This document shows, piece by piece, positions 12,641 through 23,159 of a stretch of 64,000 bases of DNA. This DNA is from Aspidiotus rigidus (lineage: Eukaryota > Arthropoda > Insecta > Hemiptera > Diaspididae), in NCBI GenBank assembly GCA_035079385.1, contig JAVHKY010000054.1:7107501-7171500 (forward strand), in the 5' to 3' direction. Under the pieces are notes generated by a model, which was given only the letters and a program-made list of their open reading frames with translations, was not told the DNA's origin and made no database searches. The position numbers were made by a program, and so were the translations under genes. Position 1 is the first letter of the stretch. Each line of letters opens with the position of its first letter.

Positions 12641-12993
12641 GAAACCGTATATTCAAGAAAGTGAAACAATAGGGAGTACAGGGGCACAGATCAAGAGGCA
12701 GCCGAGTAATCATAGTCAAGTGGAGAGAACAGGAAAATATCCAAAGGCGAATAAGGAGAAGAATGTGAGGGTATAGTAAAAGAGGTAGGACGCAGGATCA
12801 CCAATAAACAGGGGACGTTGGAGAAGCACGTGTAACGATTCACCAGAAGCTTGTCACAGCAATACCGTCATTCGAGAACAGACCCAAATGTAAACCGAAC
12901 TCAGGAACAACCGCCCCAAGTCGGAAAGCAGTCACCGAGGGGCGGAAAGACTGCAAAAACACTGACCATTAAGAAAGAAAAAGGGGTAAATAC

Positions 12994-14060
12994 AATGAGG
13001 AAGGCTAAATCTGAAATAAAATTGTACTACTATAACTGTAGAGGGATGGCAGGGGAGGAGAGGCTTGTGGAATTGGAATACGCCCTACAGAACATAACGT
13101 GGGATATAGTGGGACTATCAGAAATGAGAAGAGAAGGGAAGAAGATGGTTAAGAGGAGAAATGGTAATTGTTTCTATCATTTTGGCGAAATAAAGGGTTA
13201 GATAGGCATAAGATTTCATATACAGTAGAAATCACTTAGAACGAGTCCGCATAGAACGAACGGTCGGCTAGAACGGCCAAATTGCGCGGTCCCGGCGTAA
13301 ACGCCATATAAACAATGTTAAAATTCACTGCTTACAACGAGTTCATTTAGAACGAGATATGGGTTAGAACAACCCAATTTCAGTACATACGGAAGACAAA
13401 TAATCATTTACAGCGAGGATGACTACTATTTTTCTGGATTGATGAGCTTGTGTGAACATGTTTACTGATAGACGGAAGAGTGAAAAGAATTTGTGACTAC
13501 TGTATTCTCAATCTTTCTAAATTTGTTAGTCGATGTGCAAGCGTATCGTTGTACTTATTTTTAAAACGAACATTGCTTGTACATGTATTGTAATTATTCA
13601 CGAGAAAAAAAAGTTGAATTTTTTGTTGACTGAATTGCTTTGTATGAGTTCTCGTTGTAACTGAAAAAAAAGCTGGATAGAGCGAGCCCTCGTTGTAACT
13701 GAATTCGGATAGTGCGAGCATCGGTTAGAACGAGCAAATCTCCCGGTCCCTTGACGCTCGTTGTAAGTGATTTCTACTGTAAAGGGAGAAATGTGGTAAA
13801 AGGAGTAAACGAAAGAATTGGATTGCTCAAAATGAACTGTGAGAAAAAGTGGAAAATTACGATAATCCAAGCATATGCACCAATATTAGATGCTAACGAG
13901 ACCGAAAAAGACAATTTCTACAAAACCCTCATGAACACAAGAAATGAAGACAGAGAGTACTACACATTGGTGATGGGAGACTTCAATGCAAAGATGGGAA
14001 AAATTGAACAAAATAAGTCAGCAAATGGGACGGTAGGGCCTCACGCACTGGACGAAACAA
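12994..14060 (+). pseudogene. Non-LTR retrotransposon AP-endonuclease relic, split by a DNA transposon
   Basis: The first part (about 13015-13200) reads LYYYNCRGMAGEERLVELEY and WDIVGLSEMRREGKK, with the catalytic Glu of SEMRR. After an inserted element (13223-13779) the frame resumes as VVKGVNERIGLLKMN, ITIIQAYAP and YTLVMGDFNAKMG, with the GDFN motif. These are the ordered motifs of the target-nicking endonuclease. The terminal SDH block is missing, and so is the reverse transcriptase. It pairs with the ORF1 relic just upstream. Confidence 0.7.
13223..13779. mobile_element. Pogo/Tigger-like non-autonomous element, 557 bp
   Basis: Terminal inverted repeats CAGTAGAAATCACTTAGAAC (left) and AAGTGATTTCTACTG (right) are flanked by TA on both sides (13221-13222, 13780-13781). 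Internally, motifs such as TTAGAACGAG and GGTCCC recur near both ends. It has no transposase. It interrupts the endonuclease relic cleanly, so it arrived after that retrotransposon. Confidence 0.8.
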
Positions 14061-14200
14061 CTTCGGGTATAAATGATCGAAATTCGGACTTCCTCATTTC
14101 CTCGAAAACTCAATTCGAATTGACGAAATTTGTCTAGCTTCCTGGAGAATAAGACTTAGCTTAATTTGTACAGAATAGGATAAATTTTTCCAACCGGGCG

Positions 14201-14202
<2 letters not shown>

Positions 14203-14250
<48 letters not shown>
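14203..14250. repeat. (CT)n microsatellite
   Basis: About 24 uninterrupted CT units lie just downstream of the endonuclease relic. Confidence 0.95.
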
Positions 14251-14254
<4 letters not shown>

Positions 14255-14259
14255 GATAA

Positions 14260-16090
14260 CTGTAACAACCTTTAAGAATATTTTAAGAGCCTGAACTAGG
14301 TGAAGAGATCATTCACCCAGCTAGTCGCGGACACTTCCCTGGGGATGTATCTTCAACAAGAGTGATATAACGGGTTCCTAGCTTGGGAGAAAAAAGAAAT
14401 ACGCATCATAGATACAGGTTTTGATTATCCTTTAAATCTTTTCAAGTCCATATTAGAATTCAACTAAAATCAGGCTCCAACATCCCTAATCTAATTTTAG
14501 CACTGAAGAGTGAAGACGCAAATGATGAAGTTCAAATCTGGACTGACTCAAATTTTGATTGTTCTCTATAAAATTAACCAAGAGAGACATCATCTAAACG
14601 GGAAGATCTGCCTGCCATCCTTCGAGTCAAGAGTTCATATAGTCCCGAAAAATCAGTACCGTCAATAAAATGGGGAAGAATTTCAGGGACAGCAATACGT
14701 GTCTACTTCGAAAACATGTAAACACGATAAAATCACCAGAACTGTCTCGCGTAAAGTGACTTCACTCTCTTTTTCTTAGCCTTATTTAATCCTAAATTAT
14801 TCGAACAAAGTTTTTTACTAACATCAAATTATATGAAATCAAAATCGTAATTTAGATCGAGTGCCACAAGAAAGATTCCAAGCCACATTATGAAACAATT
14901 TTTCAATTTCTGTAGCAAAATTTCCTTGCTCTTGGTAGGTACGCGTACTACCTGAATAAAATTTCTACTTTAGAAGAGCTCTTAACGAATTCACCGCGAA
15001 ATAGAGAACACAATAGCCCTAGCAGTATGACTGATTTACGATTAATAAGTTATATAGGCTAGTCGGTATGGAACTAGGAAATTAAAATTACAAATCAAGA
15101 TGATGATACATGTAAGGAAAACCACCACCATATCTTCATACTGTTCAAATGGAATCAGTACGAGTTCAGAATTCGAAGAATTTATCTTAATAATACTACC
15201 TATATTAAATTCAAAAGACTTGGCCTGACGGATAATTTCTTAAAATGTAATTGTCACTACCATTAGAAAATAATTTATATCAATAAAAACAAAGTAATCA
15301 ATATTGGAACGTAGGACGTCTCGAACTCTGCTTATTGCTTCATAAATTTATAATTGATTGCAAGTAGAAACGACAGAAAACGTGATAGATCAATAAATGA
15401 TTTAATCTTGAGATGATGAGAGGATAAAGTGGCATTAAAATTTTATAACTCTTTCTAAAAAAGTCGTTACAGTTTAGATTACGCAGAACAAGGGTAAATT
15501 TTCTAGACGTATTCATCTGTATTTAAGGTAACATCCGGTTCTTCTACTAGAAATCTATTAAATTGTACTCACGTAAACTTCGAGCAGTTCATCGATCCAA
15601 ATCTATCGGTTAAATGTTTACTATAATCACAAATATGTTGATAAAACAATTGACGCCGCGCGACAAATATTGCCAAGGTTCGATTGAGAATTCTACAATT
15701 CACGCCAACATTCGAACAACAATAAACGTGGCCGGAGTGTTCTCGCAGAAACACGCACGTAACACCGACTACTTATTTCCACTTTACCAGTATATTATGT
15801 GTTAGCGAATACCTTTTCGGATTTAATCACCGAAAATGTCACCCGCGACTCTTGTATAAAATCCAAGAATGAACTGACATCTCCGAGATAAATGATAAAA
15901 AAAATAAAAAGGAAAGGATGCGACATACGGGGTGGTAGTACCTGGGGTAGCTTTACAACGTCGATAACTAATCGATGCGTACATTTTTATCATTAATAGA
16001 CACTGTGTACTACATCTCTACGACAATACCCTTTCGTCTGATTCCGAGATATTACTAATGACCGCGGAGGCCACACACACTAGGTCATCT
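14260..16090. other. No recognisable gene
   Basis: Short frames only. Around 15600-15780 the sequence is somewhat richer in CpG and open on both strands for about 60 codons, but I see no start context or motif that supports a gene. Confidence 0.35.
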
Positions 16091-16560
16091 TTTATTTTGT
16101 AAGCATTCTCGCAGAAGAACGTAGGATCGATCAGCAGGGACTTTCACTCTCAATTCAAGTCGCTAGTATCACAGCAGACCGACCGGCCTCGTTCTCAATT
16201 GTTCGTTTAATTTGAAAAGACTACCACTTGCAAAGGAAGCCAAAAAGTGAGTTTGTTCAATACAATCATTTAGGACAACAGAAAGCGTACGAAAACACAA
16301 CAGAGTATTTAGATAAATCCGCACGACGGTCTGAATAAATTATGATACAAATTCGTACGCATTTCTTAGAATCCCAACATCGAATCTCGACCGACATACA
16401 GGAAACATCCGTCAAATGACCTCCTTTGGCGCGTTTCGCGGGATCGCAATAAATTTGCCTGGCAAAATTTCATCTTCCTAGTTAGGGTGTCGGATGTACC
16501 AGGTTTCAGCACTTTCCTTTTCAAGAGGTATGCGTTTATTTGTATCAAAGCGTGAATATA
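16090..16560 (+). promoter_or_regulatory. Possible promoter, 5'UTR exon and intron of the 16.6-kb gene
   Basis: Upstream of the 322-codon frame, a moderately GC-rich stretch runs into AAAAAGTGAGTTTG at about 16247, an acceptable splice donor. A pyrimidine-rich acceptor candidate (CTTTCCTTTTCAAG) lies near 16530. This would give a non-coding first exon and an intron of roughly 285 bp before the coding exon. It rests on signal matches alone. Confidence 0.25.
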
Positions 16561-16622
16561 AATTGATAAGCGGTCCATCTTCTCGAGTACATTGATCACT
16601 TAAAAATTCGAACGGGCTCGTT

Positions 16623-17591
16623 ATGAACAAATTTTACGAAGACAGCAACAACATTACGTCATCATCCTGTAAATCTGCAACGTTGAACACGCATCGATTC
16701 ACCGACAATGCACGTAGTAAACAAAGACGAAAAAAGAAATTCAAAGAAAAAGATGCTAAAGTGAACATCACGCATACCCACCATTCAACGGGCCCTTCGG
16801 ATCAACGTAAATCGTTCGCTGAAATCGTCCGGAACAACGTCGACGAGGACATCACAAAGCTACCGATCAAGTCAACCAACATTCCGCCAATCGAAGCCGG
16901 CGAAGTCGGGGCGCTCGGGTACGACTTTCGCACGATAGAAAATACGTCGGTGAGATCCGTTCTAGAGAGTCTATTCAAAGAGCCGGAACAGAAAAACGAT
17001 GCAGAATTGAGCACGGTGAGCGGCCCTATCGCTCTCGATTCACCGTCGACGAAAAAGTTGAACGAAATTTGTTCCAGCTGCGTTCAAAAGCAGAGTATCA
17101 TTCCTCAGCCGATATCAATGCCCCAAATAGGCACCTCTATTCTCGATAATATTTTCGACGAAGAAAAATCGGCATACATGAGCGCCCAACGAAACGCTCT
17201 GTTCACGAACGGACCTCCGAATATCGTTAATTTTAATTATAATCTATCCGAGTTGCTCTACCAGCGGGTAAAACCACCATCCGCAGAGTATCCGTCCACA
17301 TCAGACTATCCGTCCGCCTTCTTCGTTTGCCCAAGATGCGGAGAAATGACGAGCTTGGAGATGAACGATCTAGAAAAATTAGGCTCAATTGGCGATCGTT
17401 GTATCCCGAGTTTCAGCGGTCGATTTCAAGGCAACGACATCTTTTCGGGACCACATTCACGCAGATACGCTCCAATTTACAATCAAGCAACATCATCATC
17501 AAATGTGTTTGCGTTTAAAAAAAACTTCGGTAGAACGAATAGAACTAATCCGTTCAACGGATTGAATACGCGAAAGAAAAAATCGAACTGA
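16623..17591 (+). CDS. Uncharacterised 322-residue protein with CPRC motif
   Basis: This is the longest open frame in the window, with higher GC and CpG content than its surroundings and a neighbouring AATAAA, which supports real coding. I do not recognise the protein. Visible features: a polar, serine/asparagine-rich N-terminus; a basic cluster at residues 33-43 (SKQRRKKKFKE); KSFAEIVRNN near residues 63-72; acidic/hydrophobic LDNIFDEE near 173-180; a single CxxC pair (FVCPRCGEM) near residues 234-242 and an earlier CSSC near 150, which could form half zinc knuckles; and a basic C-terminus (TRKKKSN) resembling a nuclear localisation signal. There is no signal peptide or membrane segment. It is probably a rapidly evolving or lineage-specific nuclear or RNA-associated protein (inference). 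The ATG at 16623 is the first in frame. It could also be the large last exon of a spliced gene. Confidence 0.65.
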   Translation: MNKFYEDSNNITSSSCKSATLNTHRFTDNARSKQRRKKKFKEKDAKVNITHTHHSTGPSDQRKSFAEIVRNNVDEDITKLPIKSTNIPPIEAGEVGALGYDFRTIENTSVRSVLESLFKEPEQKNDAELSTVSGPIALDSPSTKKLNEICSSCVQKQSIIPQPISMPQIGTSILDNIFDEEKSAYMSAQRNALFTNGPPNIVNFNYNLSELLYQRVKPPSAEYPSTSDYPSAFFVCPRCGEMTSLEMNDLEKLGSIGDRCIPSFSGRFQGNDIFSGPHSRRYAPIYNQATSSSNVFAFKKNFGRTNRTNPFNGLNTRKKKSN

Positions 17592-17669
17592 AATATACCG
17601 AAAAACGGCAGCCGTCAGGAAGACATTTGTTTTTGGGGAGAAAATGGTAGATTCGTTTCAGAATTTTGT

Positions 17670-17675
17670 AATAAA
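17670..17675 (+). terminator. AATAAA polyadenylation signal
   Basis: A canonical AATAAA lies 79 bp after the stop codon of the 322-codon frame, a normal distance for a polyadenylation signal. Chance occurrence is easy in AT-rich DNA. Confidence 0.4.
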
Positions 17676-17699
17676 ACATTTTGAGCCCCAAGATTTTTT

Positions 17700-18825
17700 A
17701 ATTCGAACGAGTTGAACATGAACAAGCGAAGGCGTAGTGATCGAGAGAGGGGATGCTTCCTATCACAAAACGCTGTATTTGATGGTAGGTTACGTAAAAA
17801 CTGTAGTCGGTGGGCAAAATACTCGTATATTGAGGTTGAAAAAAAAAACAAAAAAAACATCAGTTAGCGAATTTGATCAGTATGAGAGCACGAAGTTTTT
17901 TTTCTCCCATGCCACAACAGTATAGCTTGCTCAGAGGATAAGTTTTGAAATATGAGCACAGAATTTACGGTAATTCAAGTCCTGAAGCGAGACCTGTAAG
18001 ACAAGGTTAAAGCGAAAGGAAACTTCGGATTTGGTTCTTGTATACTTACAGTCAAATTAGGATGGTGGCAAACAGTAAATTACAGTTGAAAAACTACAGC
18101 CTACGACAATGTAGGGGCTTACAAACGTATTGATCGCCATCCGGAAAAAACTGATCTACCCTATTAGAGAATTGGACAAAACCGTGACAGTTTTCTTTTT
18201 CTTTTCTGAGATACGAAAACCTGTCTCATTATTTATTGAACGACCTTTGTATACCTATGTAAAATACTGAAGGAAAAACACCTATAAACAGGGGTTACTT
18301 TTGGAAGAAGGAAACATTTTGGTCATGATAAAACCAAAAATTTCCAAAACCCTTCTCCCCTCTCTTCCTACTCCTCGAAACATGTTCCCAGATAAAATGG
18401 AGCTGTACATACGACAGGAAAGGACTGAAAAAAAATTTTACTTTCAAGCTATATATATATAATAGAAGAGAACTTGGAAAAATTATGAATTTTAAGCTTG
18501 TACATGAAAAAGAGGAAACTCAGAAGAGTACAGACTCCAATTTTGAATTCAATTCTCAATATCAAAACCAATCCGACCAATAGGTGCTCTTCATTAACTC
18601 GTTGAGAAATCCGTCGCTTTCCTTTTTTTCTTTCTTGTTTGTTTGGGTTCGACGTTCATTACGGTAGATGCAAAAAAAAATTATGCAATTTCTCATTTCT
18701 TCTTTTTCTTGGGAGGAGGGGGGAGATGGAGAGAGAGAACATGAATACGAGGTGTAGGGGCGGATTTTACGGGTGGGAAATCTTGGGAAATTATGAAATC
18801 GAGCCCTTCGAATTAAAAAAAAAAA
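17700..18825. other. No gene; scattered minisatellite traces
   Basis: No supported coding sequence. Degraded units of the minisatellite family appear around 18430-18560 (AAGCTATATATATATAATAG, CAATATCAAAACCAATCC). An A tract at 18816-18832 abuts the hairpin remnant of the next element. Confidence 0.35.
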
Positions 18826-18827
18826 AA

Positions 18828-19076
18828 AAAAGATTGGATGCCATTGCAGGAACCTGCTGTCCCATCAATTTTTCCAAGTTCCTCTCCTATCATGTATAAC
18901 TTGAGAGTCAAAATTTCTCCAAATCCTCTTCGTATCATAGTCGAGAGTCAAAATTTTCAACAGTGAACCTGTTTTATGAGGGGCTTTTTGAGAAATTTGC
19001 AGTGCGCTGTTCAGAAAACTTGTAAAAATTTCGACTATCGAGTCATGTATGATAAGAGAGGGACTTCTATTAAACT
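18828..19076. mobile_element. Fragment of the modular minisatellite family
   Basis: It begins with an inverted terminal remnant (GGATGCCATTGCAGG, with the hairpin shortened to CAGGAACCTG). Units with CTCTCCTATCATGTATAACT follow. A head module then starts at 18960 (GTGAACCTGTTTTATGAGGG, CTTTTTGAGAAATTTGC). It ends inside a unit at about 19076. Two element pieces are fused here. Confidence 0.5.
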
Positions 19077-19412
19077 GCACGAAAAGGAAAGGCGTTTGAA
19101 CGAGAAATAGCAGCACGAAAAAATTGTCCAAAATAACGAATTAAGAAGTGCTGTCAACGAAAAGTTCAGTGCCCGAAATTTCAACCTTTTCCCCAAAAAA
19201 GAAAGAAAATACACAAAATTTTTGCAATGTTCTCGCAAAAAAAAAGAAAAAAAGAATCTATTTGATGCAGTCCTAACGCGTAATCGACGCTGCTGTGAGC
19301 TTATCGTTTATTACGTACGCGTTAACTCTTGTCCAGATACTCTGTAGTGGTACGAATATGATTCTATTTACTTTGCTTACATTGTGAGAGTATTGACGAA
19401 ATAAATGATTGA

Positions 19413-19745
19413 CCTCGACTTGACGGAAGTGCCACGAAACACATTTCTGAGAAGGATTTAAAGAAGTTTTTGAAAGGGAACGGTAAGTGGCGAACGTTCG
19501 ACGAATTTACAGCCCAAAAATTCGCTATCTGGACCATCGTTATTGATGCAGAAAATGTGTACAAATTGACATGCATATGCCCCCCTTTCTCGAAAAGTTT
19601 GCTGTGTAAGCATACGGTGGGGGAGTGCATTCGATTGAAACTGCTCGCAGCGCCGCCTGAGGCCAAACAGGTACCTCTCGGCCAGGAAAGAAAACGTGGC
19701 AGACCTAGTAAAGCGAAGAAGCCCTCATCATGCAGTAGGCCCAGA
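19413..19745 (+). pseudogene. SWIM zinc-finger end of a MULE-type transposase (relic)
   Basis: The frame reads KHISEKDLKKFLK, then WRTFDEFTAQKFAIW, then YKLTCICPPFSKSLLCKH, followed by PLGQERKRGRPSKAKK. C-x-C-x9-C-x-H is the SWIM zinc finger, and the following basic G-RKRGRP-KA tail is characteristic of Mutator-like transposases in insect genomes. The frame is closed upstream at 19410, and the DDE catalytic domain is not visible. It is therefore a truncated fragment. A domesticated SWIM gene is a less likely alternative, since no flanking exons are evident. Confidence 0.6.
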
Positions 19746-20092
19746 ATTTTTATTTTTCAACTTATTTTATACTATAAAGCTCAACAATCGCGGAGTAAAA
19801 TTTTATTTTTTTCAATTTTTTGTAATAATGATAATAATAATAATGCCCTGAAAAAATTATTTCAAAATTCATTTTCTTAAAATAATTATTCATTGTTTCT
19901 ATTGAATGTTTTAATTTTTCGGGAAAACATTTAAATTATTCGTTATTTTTTTTTTGTTTTTTCGTTCAATGCACTTATTTTATGTTCATGTACCATTTAT
20001 TTACAGTGGTTTTCAACCGGTGTGCCGCACCGCGAACCCCTTCCAAGTGTGCCGCGAGATTTCAAAGGAATTGAAGTTCAAAAAAAGTATCC

Positions 20093-20216
20093 GTGGATAA
20101 ATTTTGGATCAACATCTCGCGAGAATGTCAGGCATTGTGTAAAAAAGCGTTTACCATATTACCTCCTTTTTCCACCTGCTATCTTTGCGAACAGGGCTTC
20201 TCAGCTCTTACTCTTA
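20093..20216 (+). pseudogene. hAT transposase C-terminal remnant, first part
   Basis: The frame reads KFWINISRECQALCKKAF, then TILPPFSTCYLCEQGFSALT. In hAT transposases of the ZBED-like insect/vertebrate group the dimerisation region reads FxxTYLCExGFSAL, so the match is specific. The frame is then broken by a non-coding insertion. The continuation is recognisable after it, at about 20700-20790, as EPEMNICLSKISPNIDEICE and SQAQTSHQ. That corresponds to the terminal LRxxLSxIxPRI...QAQxSH block. The N-terminal BED finger and most of the catalytic core are absent. Confidence 0.65.
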
Positions 20217-20668
20217 TTCATAATCCTGTCTCCTGGTTGCATAAATTGTGCCATCACGGTGGTGCTTGCACGTTGATACCTTTGCGTTTTGTTTTTCTGG
20301 GAGGTGCCGATTATGTTTCTGATTGCTTGCGTTTATGTGCATGTATTTATGCGGGCCTGCATGCCGACTTATTTTAATAATTAATTTATTATTACTTTTT
20401 TTTTTTTTCTTTTTTTGAGGTCATTGTTTTTTGTTTTATTTATTTTATCATTTTATTTAATTTTTTTTTTGGCTTTGCCTGTTTCAATTATTTTGTTTCT
20501 GTTTTGTTTACTTTTCATTTTGTTTTGATATTATGTTTTACTTTTCGTTTTTGTTTTGTTTCGTTTTGCCACATTTGTGGGGGTGGTGTCGGCGGTAATT
20601 GGCTTTAAGGCTGTTGACTGCACCACCCAAAACAAATAAACAGCATTAAATAAATAAATTAAATAAAA
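20217..20668 (+). mobile_element. 3' end of a non-LTR retroposon nested in the hAT element
   Basis: Between the two hAT transposase pieces lies a T-rich segment. It ends GGCGGTAATTGGCTTTAAGG, then GACTGCACCACCCAAAAC and an AAATAAATAAATTAAATAAA tail. This is the layout of a retroposon 3'UTR with an A-rich tail. Target duplications are not clear. It disrupts the hAT frame, so it is the younger insertion. Confidence 0.45.
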
Positions 20669-21049
20669 GTAAGACGTCGGAACACCTTCTGTATCTTTTG
20701 AACCAGAAATGAACATTTGTTTGTCGAAAATCAGCCCCAATATTGACGAAATATGTGAAATATCACAAGCGCAAACCTCGCATCAGGAGATTTTTAATCT
20801 TGTATGTAGTTTTTGAAGACATATTTTTCATACATTTCAAAAATTTTTAAATACCTATATATTTTTAATTGGTGTGCCGCGAAAAATTTTCATCATCTGA
20901 AATGTGCCGCCATCTCAAAAAGGTTGAAAACCACTGATTTATTATGTTCATATATATATTTTTTTTTTTTCGTGAAATGATTCTTAACCGCTTAAAGTAT
21001 TTTTTTTTTCGTTATTTCTGACTTTTTATTTCCTGGGAAAAAATCCCAC

Positions 21050-22210
21050 CCAAATTTCAACTATCGAGTCATATACGAGTATGAGAGGAGACGGACTAAG
21101 AAAAATGTCGACTCTCGAGCTATATAATTATGATAGGAGGGGGACTTGGAAAAAATTTCGACTCTCGAGGTATATATGATAGGAGAGGGACTTGGAAAAA
21201 TTTCGACTCTCGAGCCATATATGATACGAGGGGGACTTGGATAAATTTCGATTCTCGAGTCATATATGATAGGAGGGGGACTTAGAAAAAATTTCGACTA
21301 TCGAGCTATATATGTTTAACAGGGAACCTGTTTTATGGGGTCTTTTTGAGAAATTTGCCGTGCACCGTCCAACAAAAAACTTGGAAAAATTTCGACACTC
21401 GAGCTATATTATCATAGGAGGGGGACTTAGAAAAATTCCTACTATCGAGCTATATATAAGATAGGAGGCGGACTTAGAAAAAACGACGGCTCCCTTAACG
21501 AAGTTAAACGAGGAACGCAGGGAACCTGTTTTATGAGTCAAATGGGATTTGGTATTGAAAATTCAAGGAAGCCTAGACCTAGATAAAGCTAGTATAAATA
21601 GCTCAAGAGTTGAAATTTTCTCAAGTCCCTCTCATATTATATATAACTCGATAGTCGAAATTTTTCCAAGTCCCCCTCCTATCATATATAGCTCGAGAGG
21701 AAAAATTTCGACTCTCAAGCTATATGTATATGATATAGTAGGTCTAGGCCTTCTTTATACTAGCTTTATCAAGGTCTAGGCTTCCTTGAATTTTCAATAC
21801 CAAATCCCATTTGACCCATAAACCAGGTTCCCTGTATTCCACGCTCAACTTCGTTAAGGAAGCCGTCGTGTTTTTCAAGTCCCCCTCCTATACCACATAG
21901 CTCGAGAGTCAAAATTTCTCCAAGTCCTCTTCATATCATATGTGACCTGGGCTACGGAAAGGAGACTAGTCCTTTTTGCGCTCCGATTCCAGCAAACCTG
22001 ATCCCGTGAAGACTAGTACCCTTTCCGTAGCCCAGGTCACATATATAGCTCGAGAGTCAAGATTTTTCGACGTCCCCCCCCCCCTCTGCGTGACGTCATC
22101 AAGCTCGTGACGTCATCAACCTCGGGCCGCTCGCTCTTGCGCTCGCTAACGAAAATTTTCTGAAAGTACCCGCAAAAAAAGGTATAGCGAGTTCCCCGCT
22201 AACAAATAAA
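21050..22210. mobile_element. Compound cluster of modular minisatellite elements
   Basis: An array of about five units (21060-21305) is followed by a head module at 21308 (TTAACAGGGAACCTGTTTTA, CTTTTTGAGAAATTTGCCG). Further units follow, then a tail module in reverse (21481-21600, ACGACGGCTCCCTTAACGAA), more inverted units, and a tail module in forward orientation (21740-21882). The right end (22091-22205) has two TGACGTCA sites and GTTCCCCGCTAA, the inverted 5' terminus of the GCGGGGAACCCGC type. Modules of both orientations abut, indicating repeated insertion into one another. A foldback element interrupts it at 21941. Confidence 0.55.
21941..22041. mobile_element. 101-bp foldback inserted in a minisatellite unit
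   Basis: Arms of 31 nt (TGTGACCTGGGCTACGGAAA... and its complement) differ at only two positions, around a 39-nt loop. The flanks read CATATCATA before and TATATAGCTC after, so the element splits a standard unit (CATATATAGCTC) and leaves a TA-type duplication. It is non-coding, with near-perfect arms and therefore recent. Confidence 0.7.
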
Positions 22211-22860
22211 TCGAAAAAGCGTCCTTGGGTCCTGCCAGCACTTGCTCCTTGAGCCTTTTATCCTTAAATCCGCCACTGTTGATAAACAAAATTTCCATCA
22301 TCGTACCATACGTATGAGAGGATGTGAGGGGTGCTAGGGAATATTTCAATATCGAAGCTGTACACGGGAGTGTGGGGAATATAGGAGAAACAATGGAGGA
22401 GGAAAGGACGTCATCAGAGCCCTTCATTTGATGGAGCCTGCATATATAGGAGGGGAGGTATGAGTTAGTTAGTTCAACATACAGTGTATGAGGCGCTTAG
22501 CAGATATTCTACCAATTTAGAGCAGAGGGAGTCTGCGTACTTGGAGGTTAATAACACACACTTTACTAGGTATGTACGAGGCTAAGAAGTACTGGTGGAA
22601 GGAGTAGGCGAACAAGTAAGCCCGCCAATATACTCCCAAGGTACAAAATAAACCTGTCGTTAGTTGCTCGGGGTTGCCTTCATTAACTGTATTGGAGGAG
22701 CCAGACAGGGAACTTCTTATATATTTTTTTTTGGTTTATAATTTTTCTAAATAAATAAGATTAAACTTTGTTTCACACCAGCTCTGGAGCTTGAGTACGA
22801 AAGTCCATTTCCAGGTTCCACCTTTCCCCGCCTCCCACCAGAAACAGCTCAATATTCGAA
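22210..22860. other. No gene; part of a second dispersed repeat
   Basis: No supported coding frame. The segment 22580-22650 (GGCTAAGAAGTACTGGTGGA, AAGTAAGCCCGCCA) recurs diverged at 23083-23150 (GGCTAAGCAATACCGGTGGA, TATAAGCCTGCC). Traces also occur near 47180. Confidence 0.35.
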
Positions 22861-22861
22861 A

Positions 22862-23060
22862 TTTTGCTGAGTCTTCCTCCTATCATACATGGCTCGAATG
22901 TCGAAATTTCTTCAATTCCCCCTCCCCTCTCATCATACATAGCTCGGAAGTCGACTTTTTTCCAAGTCTACGTTCTGCTAGACGGCGGCCGTCATTTTCC
23001 TTTAATTTATCTCCCCCCCCCCCTTCCCCAAATAAAACAGGTTCCCTATAAGAAGTTGTA
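22862..23060 (-). repeat. Short inverted minisatellite array with tail terminus
   Basis: Four units read in reverse (TCCTCCTATCATACATGGCT, CTCTCATCATACATAGCTC), then GACGGCGGCCGTC and AATAAAACAGGTTCCCTATA. It ends at the CAGGTTCCCT terminus of the modular family. Confidence 0.5.
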
Positions 23061-23159
23061 GCCGGACATACCTTTTATAAGACTCATACTAGGCTAAGCA
23101 ATACCGGTGGAGGTCTAAACGAGCGGATCGAGTATAAGCCTGCCAAGTACAAGACTGAT

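Larger units (their letters stand above)
20004..20936 (+). mobile_element. hAT-type DNA transposon, degraded
   Basis: Terminal inverted repeats CAGTGGTTTTCAACCGGTGT and its complement (AAAAAGGTTGAAAACCACTG) bound the element, with subterminal GTGTGCCGC repeats inside each end. The 8-bp flanks TTTATTTA and ATTTATTA match only partly, so the target duplication is uncertain in this AT-rich site. The interior keeps pieces of a hAT transposase C-terminus and is itself interrupted by a retroposon end. Confidence 0.75.
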
